The notes: generated by a model from the sequence alone, not told the origin. DNA of 53,839 bases from Nocardioides limicola (GCF_016827675.1 NZ_JAERJA010000015.1:1-53839), one strand, 5' to 3'; positions 34,653-43,739 are shown, counted from the stretch's first letter. Program-made: numbers and translations.

Positions 34653-35809
34653 CGACGCTCCTTGAGGATCAGGGCGAGCAGCAGCGGGCCACCGACCAGG
34701 GCGGTCACCGCACCGGTGGGCAACGAGGCGCGCCCGCCGATCTGGTCGCCGGGGATCGCGAAGGTCAGTCCGTTGGCCACGATGTCGGCGCCGAGCAGCA
34801 GCGCTGCGCCGGCGAACGCGGCCATCGGGATCACCCGGGCGGGGTGGTGGCCGACCAGCGGGCGGACCAGGTGGGCGGCCACCAGTCCGACGAAGCCGAC
34901 CGCTCCGACCGTGCAGACGGCACCGGCGGTCAGCAGGGCGGCCGACCCGAACACCGCCAGCCGGATCCGGGTGGGGTGCGCGCCGACCGCGGTGGCCACG
35001 TCGTACCCGCTCCACAGCACTGTGGCGCCGCGGATCGCGCCGAGCGCGATCACCAAGGACACGATCGCCCAGGGCCACAGCACCTGCCAGTGCTCCCAGG
35101 TGCGGGCGTGCAGGGTGCCCACGATCCAGCGCAGCACGGTGCCGAACGTCGACCCGTCCAGGGTCAGTACGACGGCCACCAGAGCCGACCCGATCGCGGA
35201 GACGAGTACGCCGTTGAGCACGAAGCGGGTGGCGTCGGCAGCACCGCCGTGCCACCCCAACCAATAGACCAGTGCACCGCTGGCGAGGGCCCCGCCGGTG
35301 GCCACCACCGGGGTCCAGCCGCTGGAGACCGAGACCAGTCCGAACGAGGCTCCCACCACCACCGCCAGCACCGCGCCGGCGCTGACGCCGAGCAGGCCGG
35401 GGTCGGCCAGCACGTTGCGGGTGACCGCCTGCAGGTGGGCCCCGGCCACACCCAGCATCGCGCCGGCGGTGACCGCGATCAGACCGCGTGGCATCCGCAA
35501 CCCGATCACCACGTCACGGTGCCAGGGCTCGATCGGACGCCCGGTCAGTGCCGCGGTGACCTCGGCGGGGGTGAGTGGGGCGCTGCCCATGCCCAGGTGC
35601 AGGATCAGCAGCCCGAGCAGCAGCAGCGCGGCGAGGGTGATCCACCAGGTGAGTCTGTGCGCGGCCCTGGGCAGATCACTGGGCAAACCGCGGGGCGAAC
35701 CGTTGGGCGGGTCACTGCCCAGATCACTGCGCTCGTTGCTGCGCACCTCCTGGGGCAGTGCACCGGGCACACCGCCGGACCGGCCCCGCGTCTGTGGCAG
35801 CGCCGTCAT
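34649..35809 (-). CDS. Iron-complex ABC importer permease 2 (FecCD family)
   Basis: 386 residues. About 50 polar N-terminal residues precede the usual ten-helix FecCD core. Conserved family parts are RMPRGLIAVTAGAMLGVAGA, LADPGLLGVSAGAVL and AVGFVGLVAAHLVRPLVG near the end. ATG 35809 overlaps the previous stop. The N-terminal extension is encoded by low-complexity DNA with loosely repeated CACTGGGCA/CACTGCCCA words (about 35670-35760), probably an expansion. Its partner permease is not extended. Confidence 0.92.
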   Translation of the reverse strand: MTALPQTRGRSGGVPGALPQEVRSNERSDLGSDPPNGSPRGLPSDLPRAAHRLTWWITLAALLLLGLLILHLGMGSAPLTPAEVTAALTGRPIEPWHRDVVIGLRMPRGLIAVTAGAMLGVAGAHLQAVTRNVLADPGLLGVSAGAVLAVVVGASFGLVSVSSGWTPVVATGGALASGALVYWLGWHGGAADATRFVLNGVLVSAIGSALVAVVLTLDGSTFGTVLRWIVGTLHARTWEHWQVLWPWAIVSLVIALGAIRGATVLWSGYDVATAVGAHPTRIRLAVFGSAALLTAGAVCTVGAVGFVGLVAAHLVRPLVGHHPARVIPMAAFAGAALLLGADIVANGLTFAIPGDQIGGRASLPTGAVTALVGGPLLLALILKERR

Positions 35810-36810
35810 ACCGGGCTCCGGGCCTGCTCGGAACGGATCAGGGCCAACAGCACCGGCGCGCCCACCAGTACCGTGACGATGCCGGCGGCGATCTCTCGGG
35901 GCTCGGCCACCACCCTGGCGGTCTGGTCCGCTGCGGTGAGCAGCACCGCGCCGACCAGCGCCGCCAACGGCAGCACCCGGCGCGCATCGGTGCTGCGCAG
36001 CAGGCGTCGCACGATGTGCGGGGCGAGCAGAGCCACGAAGCCGATCGGCCCGCAGGCGGCGACGGCGGCGGCGGTCAGCAGCGTGGCCACCACCAGCAAC
36101 CCGGCACGAGCCCGGCGTACCCGGACCCCGAGAGCGGCGGCCGGGTCGTCGCCGAGCTTCAGGGTGTTCAGGGTGCGGGCGAACAGCAGCCCCGCGGGCA
36201 CGGCCACCGCCAGCCAGAGGGCCACCAGTCGTACGTCGGCCCAGCCGCGGTTGGCCAGGCTGCCGAGCAGGTACTGGTAGAGCAGCGCGGCGTTGGCCGG
36301 TGCCCCCAGAGTGACCAGGGCGATCACACACCCGGAGAGGAAGGAGGCGCACGCCAGTCCGCACAGGATCTGCGCGGAGGTGCTGCGCAGCCGCACCCCC
36401 ACCAGCACGCACAGGGCGCCGACCGCCAGCCCGCCAGTCAACGCCGCCACCGGGACCAGGGGCCGCGGCACGGGGACGCCGAGGACCGCCACGGCGGCCA
36501 CCACCACCGCGCAGCCGCTGCTCACGCCCAACAGTTCGGGGGCTGCCAGCGGGTTGCGCAGGCCGTCCTGGAGCAGGGCGCCGGCCAGGCCGAGCGCCAG
36601 GCCCACCAGGGCCGCCAGCACGACCCGCGGAGCGCGCAGGTGCAGCAGCGCCAGCCGGACGCGCTCGTCAGCGGGGTCGAGGAGCGCCTGGGGGAGGTCG
36701 CGCAGTGGGATCTGGGGGGTGCCGGTGGACAGTCCGACCGCCGCCACTGCCACGAGGGCGACGGCCGAGACCGCCACCAGCGACGCCGTCGCCCTCGTGG
36801 GGTGACTCAT
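35806..36810 (-). CDS. Iron-complex ABC importer permease 1 (FecCD family)
   Basis: 334 residues, ten hydrophobic helices. Hallmarks are LRAPRVVLAALVGLALGLAG, LRNPLAAPELLGVSSG and GPIGFVALLAPHIVRRLL. It begins at ATG 36810 by 4-bp overlap with the binding-protein stop and overlaps permease 2 in the same way. The two permeases form the heterodimeric channel of a BtuCD-type importer. Confidence 0.93.
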   Translation of the reverse strand: MSHPTRATASLVAVSAVALVAVAAVGLSTGTPQIPLRDLPQALLDPADERVRLALLHLRAPRVVLAALVGLALGLAGALLQDGLRNPLAAPELLGVSSGCAVVVAAVAVLGVPVPRPLVPVAALTGGLAVGALCVLVGVRLRSTSAQILCGLACASFLSGCVIALVTLGAPANAALLYQYLLGSLANRGWADVRLVALWLAVAVPAGLLFARTLNTLKLGDDPAAALGVRVRRARAGLLVVATLLTAAAVAACGPIGFVALLAPHIVRRLLRSTDARRVLPLAALVGAVLLTAADQTARVVAEPREIAAGIVTVLVGAPVLLALIRSEQARSPV

Positions 36811-37790
36811 CGCGAGAGCGGTCCGAGCGGTTCGGGGAACTCGTCGGGGTAGACCTGCGGGAGCACGTGGTCGAGCACCAGTTGCTGGGTGTGGGTGCCG
36901 CCGACGCCGCCCCACCACCGTGGGGTCACCACGACGTTGCCGTTGCGGACCGCGGTCAACGTCTCCCAGACCGGCTCCTCGGCCAACTGCTCGACCAGAG
37001 CGGGGGCGTTCGGGTCGAAGCCGAAGTCGAGGATCCAGATCCACTCGGGGTCGACGTCGAGGATCGTCTCCAGGTTGATCTCGAGGAAGCCGGAGTCACC
37101 TTGACCGGCGTCGGGCCACGGATAGTTCGTGTAGCGCTGCAGCAGGCGGCCGATGGTGGAGTCCGCGGCGTCGATGCCGATGTCGGCGGTGGCGCCGCCG
37201 TACATGGAGAGCACGCTCACCTCCCGCTCCCGCTCGACGTATCCCTCGAGGGTCTGTCGGTGCCGCTCCAGCGCCTCTGCGGCGGCGTCCTCGCGGCCGA
37301 GGAGCTGCCCCATCGTGGTCAGGTTCGCCACGGCGGCGCCCTCCTCGCGCAGGGAGCTCGTGTACAGCGGCACCGACCCCAGTGCGGAGCGCAGGTCCCC
37401 GTGCACGCTGGCCGACCCGACGACCAGGTCGGGCTGGGCGGCCAGGATGGCTTCCAGGTCGGGCTCGAAGAAGCTGCCGCCGATCGGGTCGACGTCGGCG
37501 TCGGGGCCGAAGAAGTGTGGGTCGGTGAGCGTCTGCTGCTGGGCCGAGGCCACCGGGGTGACCCCCAGTTCGATCAGTGCGTCGAGGCAGAGGGTGTCCA
37601 GGCAGACGACGCGCTCGGCGGGGGCGTCCAGGGTGATCTCGGTGCCGGTCGCGTCGGTGACGGTCACGGGTGCGGCCGCGTCGGCCGGTGTGGTCTGGGA
37701 GCCGCTCGCAGCGCAGGCGCTGAGGGCGGCCACCAGGCTGAGGCTGGCGATCGACGCGAGGGCGGTGCCTCGGCGTACGAGTCGGGACAT
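36807..37790 (-). CDS. Ferric siderophore/haem-binding lipoprotein (FepB/FecB family)
   Basis: 327 residues; lipobox LSAC within the first 25 residues, then a class III binding-protein fold. The start RVVCLDTLCLDALIELGVTP is the typical FecB opening, and FFEPDLEAILAAQPDLVVG is the second conserved block. ATG 37790 is preceded by AGGAG. It is the first gene of the operon, directly downstream of a promoter containing a Fur-type palindrome, which supports an iron (or other metal) uptake role. The ligand class (siderophore, haem or other chelate) cannot be told from sequence. Confidence 0.92.
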   Translation of the reverse strand: MSRLVRRGTALASIASLSLVAALSACAASGSQTTPADAAAPVTVTDATGTEITLDAPAERVVCLDTLCLDALIELGVTPVASAQQQTLTDPHFFGPDADVDPIGGSFFEPDLEAILAAQPDLVVGSASVHGDLRSALGSVPLYTSSLREEGAAVANLTTMGQLLGREDAAAEALERHRQTLEGYVEREREVSVLSMYGGATADIGIDAADSTIGRLLQRYTNYPWPDAGQGDSGFLEINLETILDVDPEWIWILDFGFDPNAPALVEQLAEEPVWETLTAVRNGNVVVTPRWWGGVGGTHTQQLVLDHVLPQVYPDEFPEPLGPLSR

Positions 37791-37826
37791 GGGTGTCTCC
37801 TGACGGGGTAGATGGCTCGAAGCGCG

Positions 37827-37855
37827 ACTATAGTTAGAATGAGAATCATTCGCAA
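37827..37855 (-). promoter_or_regulatory. Sigma70-type promoter of the iron-uptake operon
   Basis: On the minus strand TTGCGA (37850-37855) and TATAGT (37827-37832) are spaced by exactly 17 bp, about 37 bp before the ATG. The spacer contains the palindrome listed next. Confidence 0.7.
37837..37851. promoter_or_regulatory. Fur-family box in the promoter spacer
   Basis: GAATGA-GAA-TCATTC is a perfect 6-bp inverted repeat with 3-base centre, resembling Fur/Zur boxes (core ATGA...TCAT) and not the DtxR/IdeR consensus built on TTAGG and CCTAA. Located between -35 and -10, binding would exclude RNA polymerase, the standard metal-repression design. Confidence 0.68.
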
Positions 37856-37907
37856 TTCGAGCGAAAGGCGACCCTCAGACACCCCTGGCAGCGCCGTGAG
37901 TCCCGAC

Positions 37908-38807
37908 TCAGGCGACCTGGCGGATCACCTCGGCGAGCAGCTCCCAGGCCGCCGGATCGGTGTCGTTGCCCATCGCCAAGGTGACCGTCTGGGTGCCGAG
38001 GCCGGCCAGGTCGCCCAACTTCTGCACCGCTTCGCCCACCGACATCGACACCTCGCCGTAGGGCATCTGCTCGCCTCCGGACTCGGTCAGCGACAGCCGG
38101 GTCAGCACCGTCCTGCGGACCTCCTCCGGGTCGCGACCGAGGGCGACGCAGTGCTCGGCCAGCACGTCGTACTTGCGCTTCACGACCTCCAGCCCGGCAT
38201 CGAAGATGTTGCAGGCATCGGCGTACTCGGCGACCATCCGCAGCGTCTTCCGCTCACCGCTGCCACCGATCATGATCGGGGGCCGGCGCACCGGCGGCGG
38301 CGAGTTCACCGGGCGCTCCAGTCGGTAGTGCCGACCGGTGTACGGCGACTCATCGCCGGCCCACATCCGGTGCGCGATCTGCAGGGTCTCCTCGAGTCGC
38401 TCGAACCGCTCCCGCAATGGCGGGAAGGGGATCCCCAGGCCGGCGTGCTCCACTTCGTTCCAGGCGGCGCCGATGCCCAGCCAGGCCCGGCCTCCGGAGA
38501 GCACGTCCACGGTGGTGACCGTCTTGACCAGGACCGCCGGATGCCGGTGCGTCACCCCGGTCACCATCAGGCCCAGCTCCACCCGTTCGGTCCGGCCGGC
38601 CAGGAACGCGAGCGTGCTGTAACCCTCCAGCATCTCGGCCTCGGGCGGGCCGAACGGAGCGATCTGGAAGTAGTGGTCCATCAGCCAGAGGCTCCTCACC
38701 CCAGCCGCCTCGGCGTCCTGGGCGATCCGGGTCAGCGTGCCCGGGATCGAGGCAGGAGTGCCGGGCCAACTGAAGTCGCAGATCTGTATGCCGAGGTCCA
38801 TACTCAT
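37908..38807 (-). CDS. F420-dependent LLM-class oxidoreductase (Rv1855c-like)
   Basis: 299 residues from ATG 38807 (M3 at 38801 is also possible). The pattern DLGIQICDFSWPG, SLWLMDHYFQIAPFGPPE, LGLMVTGVTHRHPAVLVKTV and GRAWLGIGAAWNEVEHAGLG matches the luciferase-like F420 group that includes Rv1855c. It would use F420H2 made through FbiC; substrate unknown. It is divergent from mfd and is a lone gene convergent with nothing functionally related; the iron operon begins 118 bp beyond its stop on the same strand. Confidence 0.88.
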   Translation of the reverse strand: MSMDLGIQICDFSWPGTPASIPGTLTRIAQDAEAAGVRSLWLMDHYFQIAPFGPPEAEMLEGYSTLAFLAGRTERVELGLMVTGVTHRHPAVLVKTVTTVDVLSGGRAWLGIGAAWNEVEHAGLGIPFPPLRERFERLEETLQIAHRMWAGDESPYTGRHYRLERPVNSPPPVRRPPIMIGGSGERKTLRMVAEYADACNIFDAGLEVVKRKYDVLAEHCVALGRDPEEVRRTVLTRLSLTESGGEQMPYGEVSMSVGEAVQKLGDLAGLGTQTVTLAMGNDTDPAAWELLAEVIRQVA

Positions 38808-38900
38808 TGATTCTGCCCCGCGCCTACACTCGACCGGGCAACCCCCTGTCCCACAAGGACCGGGGGCGTTCGTGCTGACCACCACCCGAAGGCGACAGCT

Positions 38901-41900
38901 GTGCATCTCACCGGACTCACCGACGCCGTTCTGGCCACCCCGCTGCTCACCGACGCACTCGCCGACGCGGAGCGGTTCTCCACCCACGACCTGATCGGCC
39001 CGCCCGGGCTGCGACCGTTCCTGATCGCCGGCCTGGTCGCCCAGGGCCGCACCGTGCTGGCCGTCACCGCCACCGGGCGCGACGCCGAATCGCTGGCCAG
39101 CGCCCTCGACGGCCTCGTCGACCCGGACACGGTGGCGACCTACCCGAGCTGGGAGACACTGCCGCACGAACGGCTCAGCCCCCGCAGCGACACCGTCGGC
39201 CAGCGACTCGCGGTGCTCCGTCGCCTCCAGCACCCCGGCACCACCCCGGGTACCGGCCCCCTGCAGGTGCTGATCGCGCCGGTCCGCTCGCTGCTGCAGC
39301 CGCAGGTGGCCGGCCTGGCCGATCTTGAGCCGGTCGAGCTCGCGGCGGGGGGCGAGGCCGACCTCGACGACGTGGTTCGGCGTCTTGCGGACGCGGCGTA
39401 CTCGCGGGTGGACCTGGTCACCAGACGCGGTGAGTTCGCGGTCCGCGGCGGCATCATCGACGTCTTCCCGCCCACCGAGGAGCACCCGCTGCGGGTCGAG
39501 TTCTTCGGCGACGAGGTGGACGAGATCCGCAGCTTCTCCGTCGCCGACCAGCGCACCCTGGACAAGGTCGATCGGGTCTGGGCTCCGCCGTGCCGCGAAC
39601 TGCTGCTCACCGACGAGGTGCGCCGCCGCGCCGCCGAGCTGGGCCGCCAGCATCCGGCGCTGCTGGAGATGACCGACAAGATCGCCGACGGCATCGCGGT
39701 CGAGGGGATGGAGGCCCTGTCCCCGGTGCTGGTGGAGGAGATGGAACTCCTGGTCGACCTGCTGCCCGCCGACGCCTGCGTGCTCACCCTCGACCCGGAG
39801 CGGATCCGCACGCGGGCCCACGACCTGGTGGCCACCAGTGAGGAGTTCCTGGCCGCGAGCTGGGCTGCGGCCGCCGGCGGCGGCCAGGCGCCCATCGACC
39901 TGTCGCTGGCCTCCTACCGGGAGCTGGTCGAGGTGCGGGCGCACGCCCTTCAACGGGGCATGGCCTGGTGGACGCTGGGACCGTTCGGCCTCGACAGCGA
40001 GCCGTCACCGGGCATCCGGGAGGCCGAGCAGTACCGCGGCGACATCGAGGGCGCCATCGCCGACGTGGTCCGCTGGGTGGCGGACGGCTACCGGGTCGTG
40101 GTCGTGCACGAGGGCCACGGGCCCGCCGAACGGATCGTGGAGACCCTCGCCGAGCACGACGTCGCCGCGCGACTGGTCGACGGCGACGTGCCCCCACCCC
40201 AGCCCGGCCTGGTCACCGTGACCACCGGCAACCTGGGCCAGGGCTTCGTCGACGAGGGCGCCCGGCTGGCGGTGCTCACCGGCTACGACCTGTCCGGGCA
40301 GCAGTCCTCGACCCGGGACATGCGCAGGATGCCGTCGCGGCGCAAGCGCCAGATCGATCCGCTCGAACTCAAGGCCGGCGACTACGTCGTGCACGAGCAG
40401 CACGGGGTCGGCAAGTTCGTGGAGATGAAGCAGCGCGAGGTGGCCGGCGCGGTCCGTGAGTACCTGGTGCTCGAGTACGGCAGCAGCAAGCGGGGCGCGC
40501 CACCGGACCGGCTCTATGTGCCGGCCGACGCCCTCGACCAGGTCACCCGCTACATCGGCGGCGAGCAGCCCAGCCTGGACCGGCTCGGTGGCGGCGACTG
40601 GGCCAAGCGCAAGGGTCGGGCCCGGAAGGCGGTCCGCGAGATCGCCGCCGAGCTGATCAAGCTGTACGCCGCCCGGCAGGCCACCCGGGGCTACGCCTTC
40701 GGCCCGGACACGCCCTGGCAGCGGGAGCTGGAGGACGCGTTCCCGCATCCGGAGACCCCGGACCAGCTGACCACCGTCGACGAGGTCAAGTCCGACATGC
40801 GCCAGGTGGTGCCGATGGACCGGCTGGTCTGCGGTGACGTCGGCTACGGCAAGACCGAGATCGCCGTCCGGGCCGCCTTCAAGGCCGTCCAGGACAGCAA
40901 GCAGGTCGCAGTGTTGGTGCCCACCACGCTGCTGGTCAGCCAGCACCTGTCCACCTTCGCCGAGCGGATGGCCGGCTTCCCGGTGATCATCAAGGCGCTG
41001 AGCCGGTTCCAGTCCGATGCCGAGGCCCGCGACGTGGTCGCCGGTCTGGCCGACGGCAGCATCGACATCGTGATCGGCACCCACCGACTGCTCAACCCCG
41101 ACATCCGGTTCAAGGACCTCGGCCTGGTCATCATCGACGAGGAGCAGCGCTTCGGGGTCGAGCACAAGGAGCAGATGAAGCGACTGCGCACCAGTGTCGA
41201 CGTACTGGCGATGTCGGCGACCCCGATCCCGCGCACCCTGGAGATGTCGATCACCGGCATCCGGGAGATGTCCACCATCACCACCCCACCCGAGGAACGA
41301 CACCCGGTGCTCACCTACGTCGGCGGGTACGACGACCAGCAGGTGATCGCCGCGGTCCGGCGCGAACTGCTCCGCGACGGCCAGGTCTTCTACATCCACA
41401 ACCGGGTGGACTCGATCGAGCGGGCGGCCGCGAAGCTGCGGGAGTTGGTCCCCGAGGCCCGGGTGGCCACCGCGCACGGGCAGATGAACGAGAAGCAGCT
41501 CGAGCAGGTGATGCTCGACTTCTGGGAGAAGCGCTTCGACGTGCTCGTCTGCACCACCCTGGTCGAGTCCGGGCTGGACGTCTCCAACGCGAACACGATG
41601 ATCATCGAGCGCGCCGATGCCCTCGGCCTCTCCCAGTTGCACCAGCTGCGCGGGCGGGTGGGCCGGTCCAGGGAGCGGGCGTACGCGTACTTCCTGTTCC
41701 CCGCGGAGAAGCCGCTCACCGAGACCGCGCACGCGCGACTGGCCACCCTGGCCCAGCACTCCGACCTGGGTGGCGGGATGGCCATTGCGATGAAGGACCT
41801 GGAGATCCGTGGCGCCGGCAACCTGCTCGGCGGCGAGCAGTCCGGACACATCGCCGACGTCGGCTTCGACCTGTACGTGCGGCTGGTCGGGGAGGCGGTG

Positions 41901-42395
41901 CACGAGTTCAAGGGCGACGGCGCCCCCGAGCTGGAGGAGACGCGCATCGACCTGCCGGTGGAGGCGCACCTGCCGCACGACTACATCGGCTCGGAGCGGC
42001 TGCGGTTGGAGATGTACAAGCGGCTCTCGGAGGTCCGGGCCGACGAGGACGTCGACCTGCTCGCCGAGGAGCTGCAGGACCGGTACGGCCCGATGTCCGA
42101 GCCGGTGGTGGCGTTGCTGATGGTGGCGCGGTTCCGTGCCCGGGTGCGTGAGGCCGGGATCCGGGAGGTCACCCTGGCCGGCAGGAACGTCCGGTTCGCG
42201 CCCGTGGAGCTGCCCGACTCGCGACAGTTGCGGCTCAAGCGACTGCACCCCGGATCGATCGTGAAGACACCCGTGCAGACGGTGCTGGTGCCCCGTCCAC
42301 CGAGTCCGGTGGCCAAGGGGCGTCCGCTGGACGGGGTGGCCCTGCTTGAATGGGCTCGCGGCGTCATCGATGACGTGCTCGCCGTACCTCAGTAG
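38901..42395 (+). CDS. mfd: Transcription-repair coupling factor
   Basis: 1164-residue ATP-dependent translocase that removes RNA polymerase stalled at DNA lesions and recruits UvrA. The N-terminal UvrB-like region is followed by the RNA polymerase interaction domain (GDYVVHEQHGVGKF ...). The RecG-like motor has Walker A CGDVGYGKTEIA, DEEQ box (IIDEEQRFGV) and motif VI (LHQLRGRVGRSRERAY), and the TRCF C-terminal domain ends the protein. All are present at normal length. The start is GTG 38901 with AAGG upstream. It opens the mfd-lipoprotein-mazG block. Confidence 0.97.
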   Translation: MHLTGLTDAVLATPLLTDALADAERFSTHDLIGPPGLRPFLIAGLVAQGRTVLAVTATGRDAESLASALDGLVDPDTVATYPSWETLPHERLSPRSDTVGQRLAVLRRLQHPGTTPGTGPLQVLIAPVRSLLQPQVAGLADLEPVELAAGGEADLDDVVRRLADAAYSRVDLVTRRGEFAVRGGIIDVFPPTEEHPLRVEFFGDEVDEIRSFSVADQRTLDKVDRVWAPPCRELLLTDEVRRRAAELGRQHPALLEMTDKIADGIAVEGMEALSPVLVEEMELLVDLLPADACVLTLDPERIRTRAHDLVATSEEFLAASWAAAAGGGQAPIDLSLASYRELVEVRAHALQRGMAWWTLGPFGLDSEPSPGIREAEQYRGDIEGAIADVVRWVADGYRVVVVHEGHGPAERIVETLAEHDVAARLVDGDVPPPQPGLVTVTTGNLGQGFVDEGARLAVLTGYDLSGQQSSTRDMRRMPSRRKRQIDPLELKAGDYVVHEQHGVGKFVEMKQREVAGAVREYLVLEYGSSKRGAPPDRLYVPADALDQVTRYIGGEQPSLDRLGGGDWAKRKGRARKAVREIAAELIKLYAARQATRGYAFGPDTPWQRELEDAFPHPETPDQLTTVDEVKSDMRQVVPMDRLVCGDVGYGKTEIAVRAAFKAVQDSKQVAVLVPTTLLVSQHLSTFAERMAGFPVIIKALSRFQSDAEARDVVAGLADGSIDIVIGTHRLLNPDIRFKDLGLVIIDEEQRFGVEHKEQMKRLRTSVDVLAMSATPIPRTLEMSITGIREMSTITTPPEERHPVLTYVGGYDDQQVIAAVRRELLRDGQVFYIHNRVDSIERAAAKLRELVPEARVATAHGQMNEKQLEQVMLDFWEKRFDVLVCTTLVESGLDVSNANTMIIERADALGLSQLHQLRGRVGRSRERAYAYFLFPAEKPLTETAHARLATLAQHSDLGGGMAIAMKDLEIRGAGNLLGGEQSGHIADVGFDLYVRLVGEAVHEFKGDGAPELEETRIDLPVEAHLPHDYIGSERLRLEMYKRLSEVRADEDVDLLAEELQDRYGPMSEPVVALLMVARFRARVREAGIREVTLAGRNVRFAPVELPDSRQLRLKRLHPGSIVKTPVQTVLVPRPPSPVAKGRPLDGVALLEWARGVIDDVLAVPQ

Positions 42396-42411
42396 TGAAG
42401 GAGCCTGTGAC

Positions 42412-43110
42412 GTGTTCTCTGCCCGTGCGCTTGCGTCGTACGCCGGCGGCCTGGTGGCCGTGGTCCTGCTCGCCGGTTGTGGCGGCCTCAACCCCGGCGT
42501 GGCGGTGAAGGTCGGCGACGACCGGGTGCTGCTCGCCGACGTCGACCGGTTGGCCACGGCGCTGTGTGAGTTGCAGGAGGAGCAGATGCAGGCCCAGGGG
42601 GCGCAGGCGCCGATGGCGTACGTGCGCGCCGAGGCGATGTTCCGGTACTTCCTCAAGATCGCCTCCGCGCAGTACGCGGCGGACCACGGACTGAGCGTCG
42701 AACCGTCGTACGACGCGTCTCTGCTCGGGGCCCGCGCCGACCTGGAGCGGCTCCCCGAGGAGCTGCGCGACGTCTATGCCGAATCGATCCGGGGCCAGGC
42801 CTACACCGAGGAGCTGTTGTTGGTGGCCGGGGTGCAGTTGCTCGGCGGCGACCCGGACGCGGTCGACCCGGAGACTGTGGACCTCGGTGTCGCCCAACAG
42901 ACCGGCGCGTCGGCGCTGCTGGAGTGGCTGACCGCCCATGACTCGATCGAGTTCGATCCCCGCTTCGGTCTCGGCGTCGGTGACCTCGGCCTGGAACGGG
43001 TCGAGAGCGGCGTCTCGGTGGCGGCCAGTGAGTTCGCCCGCAACGCCGCTGCCGACATGGTGGACCCGGCCTGGGTGGCCTCGCTGCCATCGGACCAGCG
43101 CTGCGGGTGA
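42412..43110 (+). CDS. SurA-N-like secreted lipoprotein
   Basis: 232 residues from GTG 42412 with AAGGAG at good spacing. The signal peptide ends in lipobox LAGC. The mature part begins VAVKVGDDRVLLADVDRLATALC, a pattern common at the start of SurA/PrsA-type foldase N-domains, but no PPIase domain follows, so a chaperone-like rather than isomerase role is possible. It sits between mfd and mazG, with mazG starting 4 bp after its stop. Mycobacteria have the lipoprotein gene lpqU in the same neighbourhood, but on the other side of mazG and of a different type. Confidence 0.75.
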   Translation: MFSARALASYAGGLVAVVLLAGCGGLNPGVAVKVGDDRVLLADVDRLATALCELQEEQMQAQGAQAPMAYVRAEAMFRYFLKIASAQYAADHGLSVEPSYDASLLGARADLERLPEELRDVYAESIRGQAYTEELLLVAGVQLLGGDPDAVDPETVDLGVAQQTGASALLEWLTAHDSIEFDPRFGLGVGDLGLERVESGVSVAASEFARNAAADMVDPAWVASLPSDQRCG

Positions 43111-43114
43111 GACC

Positions 43115-43735
43115 GTGACCCGGGCCGGCGAGGGGGAGCGGCTGCTGGAGTTCCTGGCGATGATGCGGGAGCTCCGGGCCGGCTGCGACTGGAAGCAGGC
43201 GCAGACCCATCGTTCGTTGGCCCGGTTCCTGCTCGAGGAGACCCACGAGACCCTGGAGGCGATCGACTCCGGCGACCTCGAGCACCTGTGCGAGGAGCTC
43301 GGTGACCTGCTGCTGCAGATCTGGTTCCACGCGGTGATCGCGGAGGAGTCGGGCGCGTTCGACCTGGAGGACGTGGCATCAGGGGTCCTGGCCAAGATGC
43401 GGCGACGGAACCCGCACGTCTTCGGTGAGGCGCAGGCCAGTGGGGTGGACTCCATCGAGGCGCTGTGGCAGCAGATGAAGGCGGCCGAGAAGCCCCGTAC
43501 CTCTGTCACCGACGGGCTCCCACCCGGGCTGCCCGCTCTCCTGTACGCCGACAAGCTGCTGGGTCGCCTCGAAGGTCATCCGGTTGAGCCTGGCTCGGTG
43601 GTCGAGCCTGTCGAGACCCCATCCGACTCCGATGCCATCGGCGAGGCCCTGCTGGCGCTGGTGGCGCAGGCTCGTCGGAGCGGCGTCGATCCCGAGCAGG
43701 CGCTCCGTGACGCGGTGCGCCGTCGGCTGCCCTGA
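43115..43735 (+). CDS. mazG: MazG nucleoside triphosphate pyrophosphohydrolase, repeat-interrupted
   Basis: 206 residues from GTG 43115. It hydrolyses non-canonical NTPs to NMP and pyrophosphate. The metal-binding helices are seen in LLEETHETLEAIDSGDLEHL followed by CEELGDLLLQIWFHA (the EExxE ... ExxD arrangement). Near the C-terminus the sequence SVVEPVETP interrupts the fold; it is encoded by a copy of the dispersed GGTGGTCGAG/TCGAGACC repeat (43597-43618) in frame. The insertion lies in the region connecting to the final helix, so the enzyme is probably active. Gene order (mfd, mazG, eno) is as in mycobacteria. Confidence 0.9.
   Translation: MTRAGEGERLLEFLAMMRELRAGCDWKQAQTHRSLARFLLEETHETLEAIDSGDLEHLCEELGDLLLQIWFHAVIAEESGAFDLEDVASGVLAKMRRRNPHVFGEAQASGVDSIEALWQQMKAAEKPRTSVTDGLPPGLPALLYADKLLGRLEGHPVEPGSVVEPVETPSDSDAIGEALLALVAQARRSGVDPEQALRDAVRRRLP
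43597..43618 (+). repeat. Short dispersed-repeat copy inside mazG
   Basis: GGTGGTCGAG, CCTG, TCGAGACC: inverted ends GGT..TCGAG / ..TCGAGACC. It is related to the head of the composite repeats at the window ends and is read in frame as VVEPVET. Confidence 0.7.
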
Positions 43736-43739
43736 CGCA

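Noticed and set aside
35670..35800. Tandem repeat at the start of FecCD permease 2
   Set aside because: Only loose similarity between words; looks like low-complexity drift in a polar N-terminal extension, not a clean repeat.
40005..42656. An 883-codon open frame antisense to mfd, and similar long antisense frames opposite ALDH, GMC oxidoreductase, fbiC and the iron operon
   Set aside because: These come from the third-position GC bias of the real genes; their translations show no domain and the sense frames are conserved enzymes.
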